DNA of 64,000 nt from Halosimplex halophilum. GTDB lineage: Archaea > Halobacteriota > Halobacteria > Halobacteriales > Haloarculaceae. The stretch is taken from positions 372,001-436,000 of the forward strand of contig NZ_ML214297.1 of the NCBI RefSeq assembly GCF_004698125.1. Reading direction: 5' to 3'. Below are positions 58,721 through 64,000 of this stretch, piece after piece. How positions within the stretch are numbered: the first letter of the stretch is position 1; every line of letters begins with the position of its first letter. Under the pieces are notes generated by a model, which worked only from the letters and a program-made list of their open reading frames with translations, was not told the origin of the DNA and searched no databases. A program made the position numbers and the translations under genes.

Positions 58721-59395
58721 TTAAGACCGTTTCCCTTCGGCCCGGACCACGCCGTAGCAGTTCCCGCTGGACACCTCGAACTCGACCAGTGCCAGCCCGC
58801 TCGCGCCCACGTCCGCGCGGAACTCCTCGGGGTCGTAGACGTGGTAGAACCGGTCGACCGCCTCGCCGCCGGGCAGGGTCCACTCGACGGTCGTGTCGAA
58901 CCCCTCCTCCGCGTCGAAGCGGTCGTGTTCGGTCGACCAGGCGCTGACGAGCGCCCGCCCGTCCCCGCTCAGGACGCGGGCCAGTTCGTCCAGGCTCGCC
59001 ACCCGCCGCTCCCGCGACGGCAGGTGCGGCAGCGTCGCCACGAACACCCCCAGGTCCACGCGGTCGCTCCGGAGGGGCAACGCCCCCGCGTCGGCCTGCG
59101 CGAGCCCGCACTCGAACCCGCGCTCGCGCGCTCGCTCGCCGGCGGTCGCCAGCATCCCGCGGCTCAGGTCGACGCCCACGGCCCGCTCGCAGCGCTCCGC
59201 CAGCAACTCCGTGTGGCGCCCGTTGCCACATCCCACGTCCAGCCCGACGCGGCCGGACCGACCGTCGAGGAACGTCTCGATCTCCGGCCAGGGGTACTCG
59301 CGGGTCTGCGAGAAGTGGTCGGCGATGCGGTCGTAGGTCGCCCGGACCGAGTCAGCCGACGGGTCGACAGACGGCGACGACGGTTCCTCGGGCAT
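58721..59395 (-). CDS. SAM-dependent methyltransferase, Trm9/ABH8-like
   Basis: A 224-residue class I methyltransferase. TYDRIADHFSQTREYPWPEIETFL precedes motif I VGLDVGCGNGRHTELLAE; DVDLGVFVATLPHLPS-type post-motif and EFEVSSGNCYGVVRAE close it. The opening and closing patterns resemble the Trm9/ABH8 methyltransferases that modify the wobble uridine of tRNA. It lies next to a tRNA gene and tyrS, which suits but does not prove a tRNA role. Alternative: general small-molecule methylase. Confidence 0.8.
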   Translation of the reverse strand: MPEEPSSPSVDPSADSVRATYDRIADHFSQTREYPWPEIETFLDGRSGRVGLDVGCGNGRHTELLAERCERAVGVDLSRGMLATAGERARERGFECGLAQADAGALPLRSDRVDLGVFVATLPHLPSRERRVASLDELARVLSGDGRALVSAWSTEHDRFDAEEGFDTTVEWTLPGGEAVDRFYHVYDPEEFRADVGASGLALVEFEVSSGNCYGVVRAEGKRS

Positions 59396-59404
59396 CGGCT
59401 CCGG

Positions 59405-60439
59405 TCAGTCGTACTTCTCGGGGTAGGCCTCGCGGAGCAGCTCGGGCCGGTCGTTCAGCCGCTGACGGACGGGCGCGATGACCTCCGAGATGGCCTCGCC
59501 GGCGGCGGGCTTGAGGTCGGCCGGGTGGAGTTCGCCCGAGAGGAAGTCCTCCTCCAGCGGCCCGTAGGCGTCGTAGGTCAGGTCGCCGCCGTACTCCTCG
59601 GGGCGCTCGACGACGAGGGCCTCGCCGCGCTCGTCGAGGACGGGGAAGACGAGGTACTCGAGGTACTCCAGGACGCCGTTGTCCTCGCGCTCGCCGGCCG
59701 GGCAGTAGGCGTCCCCGATCTTCTCGCGGACCGCCTCGGGTGAGTCGGTGAGGTTGACCTTCGACGCCTCGAGCGAGGAGGACATCTTCTCGCCCGTGAG
59801 CCCCGACAGTAGCGGCGCGAAGACGCAGACCGGCGCCTCGCCGCCGTGGTCGGGGAGGACCTCCCGCGAGAGCATGTAGATGCCCCGCTGGTCGATGCCG
59901 CCGTAGGCCACGTCGGCGTCCAGCGCGTCCACGTCCAGCGTCTGCATGAGCGGGTACAGCAGGCCGCCCAGCTTGGGCGAGTCGGACTCGCGGACGACCT
60001 CGCTGCCGGCGCGCTGGGCGCGGGAGATGGTCGTCTCGGCGGCCATCCGGAGCAGTTCGAGCGTGTACTCCTCGTCGAGCTCGAAGTCGCTGCCGCGGAC
60101 GAAGGAGATCCGGTCGGCGTCGGCGCCGGCGGCGTCGATCATCGCCTCGATGGTCGCCTCGTAGTAGGCCGAGCGGGCGTCAAGCAGGTCGAACGGGCTC
60201 TTGTTGTCGTCGAGGTGGGCGTGGAGGTCGGCGATCAGGACGGTCACGTCCATGCCGGCCCCGAGGAAGTCGGCGAGCTTGCGCATCGTGGTGAAGTGGC
60301 CGATGTGCATCTCGCCGGTGGGGGCGTAGCCGATGTACACCGACGGGTCGCCGTCCTCGAACAGCTCCTCCAGCTCCGATTCCTCGACGACCTCCGCCGT
60401 GTTGCGGGTCGCGAGTTCCAGTCGCTCGGCCGTGTCCAT
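59405..60439 (-). CDS. tyrS: Tyrosyl-tRNA synthetase
   Basis: A 344-residue class I synthetase of archaeal length. The HIGH-type motif is PTGEMHIGHF (about residue 40) and the KMSKS motif appears as GEKMSSSLEASK (about 218). VAYGGIDQRGIYML is the tyrosine/KFG-type adenylate region. It charges tRNA-Tyr. Its stop is 9 bases from the methyltransferase start, so the two form an operon. Confidence 0.95.
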   Translation of the reverse strand: MDTAERLELATRNTAEVVEESELEELFEDGDPSVYIGYAPTGEMHIGHFTTMRKLADFLGAGMDVTVLIADLHAHLDDNKSPFDLLDARSAYYEATIEAMIDAAGADADRISFVRGSDFELDEEYTLELLRMAAETTISRAQRAGSEVVRESDSPKLGGLLYPLMQTLDVDALDADVAYGGIDQRGIYMLSREVLPDHGGEAPVCVFAPLLSGLTGEKMSSSLEASKVNLTDSPEAVREKIGDAYCPAGEREDNGVLEYLEYLVFPVLDERGEALVVERPEEYGGDLTYDAYGPLEEDFLSGELHPADLKPAAGEAISEVIAPVRQRLNDRPELLREAYPEKYD

Positions 60440-60604
60440 ACCGGGTGGTCGCCCCGGCCGACAGTAAAGCGTTTCTTTCGGGTGTGACGGGCTATCACCG
60501 CCCCGATACGTTTTTGCCCCGGAGTTCCGGCCGCCGCCCCCGGCCGCCCGCGTGCTCGACTATCCTGCCAAATTGATTTACCGAAAGAACACGACAGTCG
60601 GACG

Positions 60605-62059
60605 ATGGGCCTCTCGACCGGGTGCGAACGGCTGGACGAACTGCTCGGCGGCGGCGTGCCGGACAAGCGGAGCCTGCTCGTCTCGGGGCCACCGGGGACC
60701 GGCAAGACGACCCTGGGCATGCAGTTCCTCCAGGCGGGCCTCGACGGGGGCGACCAGTGCCTGTTCGTCAGCACCGAACAGACGATCGGCGAGCTCGAGG
60801 ACACGTTCGAGCCGTACCCGTTCGACCTCGACGCCGAGGGGCTGACCGTGATCACCGTCCACTGCGAGCCGGGCGACACGATGGAGCGGGACGACGACCT
60901 CGTCGTCCGCACGCTGGAGGGCGGCGACCGCGCCGTCACCGAGTGGTTCGACCTCCCGTTCACCCGGGAGAACGTCGTCCACTACCTCTCGGAGTACGGT
61001 CCCCGCGACCGGATCCTGCTGGACAGCCTCTCGGGGCTGCGGCCGATCGCGGCCGACGAGGTCTCCTTCTGGCGCTCGACGTACGACCTGATCCGCCTGT
61101 TCTCGGACACCTTCGACGCCACGTCGCTGCTGACCGCCGAGGACAGCGACATCGGCGACAGCGTCGCCAGCGAGCTGTTACGGTACGCGGCCCACGGCGT
61201 GGTCGAACTCTCGTGGGCCGAGCGGGCGAACCAGCGCCACCGCTTCCTGCGGGTCGAGAAGCTCCGGGGTCGTGACCACGACGACCGCCGGCACAAGCTC
61301 GTCTTCGACGGCTCCGGCGTGTCCGTCCAGCCGACCCAGCGCACGCCGCCGAGCGCGCTGCTGACCCACGACCACCTCCCGACCGGCGTCGACGCGCTCG
61401 ACGAGTTGCTCGGCGGCGGCCTCGTCCGGGGCGGGTTCACCGTCCTCTCCCACGACGGGACGACGGGCTATTACACGATCAACACGCGGATGCTCGCCGA
61501 GGCGCTCGAGGAGGGGATGGCCGTGGCGGTCGCGCTCCCCGCCGAGGTCTCGCTGACGCAGCTGGACCGCTACTGGACCGATACCGACTGGAGCGTCGCG
61601 GACCTGCTCGACGACGACCGGCTGTTCGTCCTCGAACTCGTCGAGAGCAACGGCCACGACCACCGGAACGTCCTCGCCTACGACGACGACGAGGACCGCG
61701 ACTGGGACCGGCTGATGGAACTCTCCTACGAGCGCAGCGGCGACCGGCCGCTGTTCGCGCTCGTCGACACCGAACCGCTGCTGGAGCGGGTCTCGCGCGA
61801 GCGCGTCCGGGAGGTCCGCTACCGCGCCGCGGCCCGCTACACCGACGAGGACGACGTCGTCGTCTACACGATCAACCCGGCCGTCCAGGACACCGCGCTC
61901 GTCGAGTTCCTCGTCGACACGAGCAACCAGACGATCCGGATCGAACGGGGCGACGACGGCATCGAGTGGCTCACGCTACGCAAGTCGCCGACGGGTTCGC
62001 CCGGGACGAGCAAGGTGGTGGCCTACCACGAGAGCCCGCCGTACGTCGACCTGGTGTAA
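60605..62059 (+). CDS. KaiC-like two-lobed ATPase (HTR-like)
   Basis: A 484-residue RecA-fold protein. The first lobe has Walker A GPPGTGKTT (residues 28-36), a Glu pair STEQTIGEL (about 56) and Walker B RILLDSLSG (136-144). The second lobe opens TGVDALDELLGGGLVRGG like KaiC, but its P-loop reads LSHDGTTGYYT without the Lys, so it cannot bind ATP in the usual way. Haloarchaeal proteins of this type are often called HTR-like and linked to signalling. The stop TAA lies inside the left arm of the palindromic element that follows. A TATA-like aaattgattta sits near 60571-60581. Confidence 0.85.
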   Translation: MGLSTGCERLDELLGGGVPDKRSLLVSGPPGTGKTTLGMQFLQAGLDGGDQCLFVSTEQTIGELEDTFEPYPFDLDAEGLTVITVHCEPGDTMERDDDLVVRTLEGGDRAVTEWFDLPFTRENVVHYLSEYGPRDRILLDSLSGLRPIAADEVSFWRSTYDLIRLFSDTFDATSLLTAEDSDIGDSVASELLRYAAHGVVELSWAERANQRHRFLRVEKLRGRDHDDRRHKLVFDGSGVSVQPTQRTPPSALLTHDHLPTGVDALDELLGGGLVRGGFTVLSHDGTTGYYTINTRMLAEALEEGMAVAVALPAEVSLTQLDRYWTDTDWSVADLLDDDRLFVLELVESNGHDHRNVLAYDDDEDRDWDRLMELSYERSGDRPLFALVDTEPLLERVSRERVREVRYRAAARYTDEDDVVVYTINPAVQDTALVEFLVDTSNQTIRIERGDDGIEWLTLRKSPTGSPGTSKVVAYHESPPYVDLV

Positions 62060-62140
62060 TACGGATTATTGGGAGCGTTTACCGGGTCGACAGCACGCAG
62101 TCGTGCGGTCGATCCCGGAATGTCTTGCAACAATCCGTAT
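62059..62140. repeat. 82-bp palindromic element between convergent genes
   Basis: Outer arms 62059-62071 (atacggattattg) and 62128-62140 (caacaatccgtat) pair over 13 bp with one mismatch. An inner stem pairs 62082-62091 with 62108-62118 and then 62093-62097 (gcacg) with 62102-62106 (cgtgc) around a cagt loop. The outer left arm includes the stop of the KaiC-like gene. It may act as a two-way terminator, a MITE-like remnant or a structured RNA. Confidence 0.75.
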
Positions 62141-62155
62141 GAGAGAAGGGGCGGC

Positions 62156-62413
62156 TCAGGCGCTCGCCTTCTCGACGAGTTCGACGGCCTCGGCGTCGAC
62201 GGCCTCGGTGTCGAGGAAGTTGGGGATGTAGTCGCGGCGCTCGTAGGTCTCGCGCTCGTCTTCGGTGCCGACGGTGCACCACAGCTGGGGCTCGTCGGGC
62301 CCGTGCCACTCGCCCTGGCGCGCGACGCCGAAGACGACGAGCTCCTCGCCGTCGACGGAAATGACGGCGTCCTTCCGGAATCCGGGGTCCCCGTGGACGA
62401 TGAGCTTCTTCAT
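62156..62413 (-). CDS. HAH_0734 family protein
   Basis: An 85-residue acidic protein (MKKLIVHGDPGFRKDAVISVDGEELVVFG) of the haloarchaeal HAH_0734 family, function unknown. HGPDEPQLWCTVGTEDERE and YIPNFLDTEAVD follow. No catalytic motif is evident. It is convergent with the KaiC-like gene across the palindromic element. Confidence 0.8.
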   Translation of the reverse strand: MKKLIVHGDPGFRKDAVISVDGEELVVFGVARQGEWHGPDEPQLWCTVGTEDERETYERRDYIPNFLDTEAVDAEAVELVEKASA

Positions 62414-62606
62414 GCCCGGCGGTTCGACGGAGGCGTACTTAGTGACTTCGAAGCCCGCCGCCCGTGCGGCCCGAGCGCGGTCGATCCACCGGCCTCGACC
62501 GACCGCGACGCGGTCTCTCGACGACCGGTCGTGTGCGCCGCGATCCCACGGGGCAGTCGGGTCGAGTCGGCGGTTTCGGTCGCCGCGACCGGCGCGAACC
62601 AAACGG

Positions 62607-62615
62607 GTTTTAAGC
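62607..62615 (+). promoter_or_regulatory. TATA box of the rpl44e operon
   Basis: gttttaagc predicts a transcript start near 62638. That gives a leader of about 12 bases before ATG 62650 and excludes in-frame 62620 as the start. Confidence 0.55.
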
Positions 62616-62649
62616 GGGGATGTCCAAGTCGACCGCAAGGTCGATATCT

Positions 62650-62934
62650 ATGGAGATGCCACGCCGATTTAACACGTACTGTCCGCACTGCGACGAGCAC
62701 AACGAACACGAGGTCGAGCGCGTTCGAAGCGGTCGCACCTCCGGGATGACGAAGGTCAACGGGCGCCAGGCCGAGCGGACGCGCTCGGGCTACGGGAACG
62801 CGGGCAAGTTCTCGAAGGTCCCGTCCGGCGGGAAGCCGACCCAGAAGACCGACCTCAAGTACCGCTGCTCCGACTGCGGCAAGGCCCACCTCCGCGAGGG
62901 ATGGCGCGCCGGTCGACTCGACCTCCAGGACTAA
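62650..62934 (+). CDS. rpl44e: 50S ribosomal protein L44e
   Basis: A 94-residue basic zinc-ribbon ribosomal protein: [29 protein letters not shown] with CPHC, a [19 protein letters not shown] with the second CxxC. Starts ATG 62650; MPRRFN at 62656 is the alternative. First gene of rpl44e-rps27e-eif2a-nop10, a well-known archaeal translation cluster. Confidence 0.97.
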   Translation: MEMPRRFNTYCPHCDEHNEHEVERVRSGRTSGMTKVNGRQAERTRSGYGNAGKFSKVPSGGKPTQKTDLKYRCSDCGKAHLREGWRAGRLDLQD

Positions 62935-62936
62935 CG

Positions 62937-63110
62937 ATGGCAGGAAACTTCTTCAGCGTCGCGTGTCCGGACTGTGAGAACGAACAGATCGTGTTCGGCA
63001 AGGCCTCGACCGAGGTCGCCTGCGAGGTCTGCGGGCACACGCTCGCGCGACCGACCGGCGGCAAAGCGGCCATCGAGGGCGAGGTACTCGAGACCGTCGA
63101 GGCTCGATAA
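62937..63110 (+). CDS. rps27e: 30S ribosomal protein S27e
   Basis: A 57-residue zinc-ribbon protein: [44 protein letters not shown], with the four ligands in CPDC and CEVC. Starts 2 bases after the rpl44e stop; its stop overlaps the eif2a ATG by one base (TAATG). In-frame 62901 would lie inside rpl44e. Confidence 0.97.
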   Translation: MAGNFFSVACPDCENEQIVFGKASTEVACEVCGHTLARPTGGKAAIEGEVLETVEAR

Positions 63111-63910
63111 TGAAATACAGCGGCTGGCCCGACCCCGGCGAACTGGTGGTCGGACGCGTCGACGAGATCGAGGACTTCGGCGTCTTCGTCGACCTCCAGG
63201 AGTACGAGGACAAGCGCGGCCTCTGTCACATCAGCGAGGTCGCCTCCGGGTGGATCAAGAACGTCCGCGACCACGTCTCCGAGGGCCAGACGGTCGTCGC
63301 CAAGGTGCTCGACGTCGACGAGGGGTCCCAGCAGATCGATCTCTCGATCAAGGACGTCAACGACCACCAGCGCAAGGACAAGATCCAGGAGTGGAAGAAC
63401 GAACAGAAGGCCGACAACTGGATGCTGCTGGCGTTCGGCGAGGACATCGACGACGAGACCTACGCCGCCATCGCCAACGAGCTGCTCGCCGAGTTCGGCT
63501 CGATGTACGACGGCTTCGAGCAGGCCGCCATCCACGGCGAGGAGGCCCTCGAAGACACGGATCTGGACGACGAGGAGGTCGAGGCCATCGTCGAGACCGC
63601 CCGGGAGAACGTCTCGGTGCCCTACGTCAACGTCACCGGCTACGTCACGCTGGAGTGTCCCAGCGGCGACGGCGTCGACGTGATCAAGGAGGCCCTGCAG
63701 GCCGCCGAGGGCAACGGGGAGATCCCCGAGGAGGTCCAGCTGGAGGTCACCTACGTCGGCTCGCCGGAGTACCGCATCCAGGTGCAGGCGCCCGACTACA
63801 AGACCGCCGAGTCCCACCTCGAGGAGAGCGCCGACCGCGCGGTCGCCGTCGTCGGTGACAACGGCGGCTCCGGTCGCTACCACCGCGAGCGCGAAGAAGA
63901 GACGGAGTGA
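63110..63910 (+). CDS. eif2a: Translation initiation factor aIF2 subunit alpha
   Basis: A 266-residue factor. An N-terminal S1/OB domain ([47 protein letters not shown], residues 9-80) is followed by the helical domain and the C-terminal alpha-beta domain ([29 protein letters not shown]). It belongs to the heterotrimer that brings initiator Met-tRNA to the ribosome. Overlaps rps27e by one base. Confidence 0.97.
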   Translation: MKYSGWPDPGELVVGRVDEIEDFGVFVDLQEYEDKRGLCHISEVASGWIKNVRDHVSEGQTVVAKVLDVDEGSQQIDLSIKDVNDHQRKDKIQEWKNEQKADNWMLLAFGEDIDDETYAAIANELLAEFGSMYDGFEQAAIHGEEALEDTDLDDEEVEAIVETARENVSVPYVNVTGYVTLECPSGDGVDVIKEALQAAEGNGEIPEEVQLEVTYVGSPEYRIQVQAPDYKTAESHLEESADRAVAVVGDNGGSGRYHREREEETE

Positions 63911-63959
63911 CCGTCCCCCCGCGGGCCGTCGGTCGCCCGGCGCCCCGCTCACCCTCTGC

Positions 63960-64000
63960 ATGAAATCCGACATCCTGGTCTGTTCGGCGTGGCGGACGGA
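63960..64000 (+). CDS. nop10: Nop10, H/ACA RNP component (3' end outside window)
   Basis: From ATG 63960, 41 bases remain and read MKSDILVCSAWRT. This matches the start of archaeal Nop10 (MKSDI..C), and nop10 is the usual gene after eif2a in archaea. The full protein of about 60 residues is part of the H/ACA box RNP that makes pseudouridine in rRNA. The rest is beyond the window. Confidence 0.85.
   Translation, partial: MKSDILVCSAWRT

Overview
The window comes from a haloarchaeon. The evidence is a high-GC genome, acidic proteins, TATA-box promoters placed about 27 bases before mostly leaderless start codons, Tat-type lipoproteins, an archaeal family-B DNA polymerase, a BHB-type tRNA intron and haloarchaeal families (HalOD1, TbsP, LWR-salt, HAH_0734, DacZ). 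The dispersed repeats look like those of Haloarculaceae, but I cannot name the genus. Nearly all of it is ordinary chromosomal core. I see no integrase, transposase, rRNA or CRISPR array.

Layout. 1-5.8 kb: a truncated MoeA paralogue, a MoeA fused to a substrate-binding-like domain, an inositol-phosphatase-family enzyme, a DUF63 membrane protein and a small zinc ribbon. 5.9-10.8 kb: a YcaO cyclodehydratase-like protein, the regulator TbsP, serine hydroxymethyltransferase (glyA), a HalOD1 protein and a winged-helix regulator. 10.8-17.2 kb: a Tat lipoprotein, the siroheme-to-heme genes (fused ahbA-ahbB, precorrin-2 dehydrogenase, hemA), PCD/DCoH, an LWR-salt protein, a Yip1-type membrane protein and a HAD hydrolase. 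17.5-24.1 kb: polB and sufC-sufB-sufD. 24.1-31.1 kb: a ferritin-like/SirR metal operon, an intron-containing tRNA-Gln, a secreted M6-like protease, a Zim-like DNA methylase, NikR, a P-loop ATPase and a DUF5827-like protein. 31.3-41.2 kb: superoxide dismutase, photolyase, a crotonase, a DMT transporter with a divergent regulator, GDT1, MutY, CcdA, a TlpA-like lipoprotein and another lipoprotein. 41.2-47.5 kb: a complete mnhA-G (Mrp) Na+/H+ antiporter operon on the minus strand. 47.6-55.7 kb: a Ca2+/cation exchanger, a flavin reductase, a histidine kinase, tRNA-Leu, an AIM24 protein, a CobT-like protein, dacZ with an MscS-like channel, and a hexapeptide acyltransferase. 55.7-64 kb: a DUF4397 surface protein, an AI-2E transporter, tRNA-Gly, a Trm9-like methyltransferase, tyrS, a KaiC-like protein, HAH_0734, then the translation operon rpl44e-rps27e-eif2a-nop10 (cut by the right edge).

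Several genes fit together as an ion and stress physiology set: the Mrp antiporter, the CaCA exchanger, GDT1, MscS with DacZ (c-di-AMP), and two metal-responsive regulators.

The most interesting signals are non-coding or very short. First, there is a set of tiny ORFs that end in 4-base ATGA/GTGA overlaps with the next gene's start; several begin where the promoter predicts transcription to start. Second, two dispersed ~155-bp elements have conserved ends around a variable core full of hairpins. Third, there is a ~280-bp nested inverted repeat and an 82-bp palindromic element between convergent genes. Fourth, the 3' end of tRNA-Leu is duplicated. Fifth, a Thr/Glu/Pro repeat has expanded inside a DUF4397 domain.
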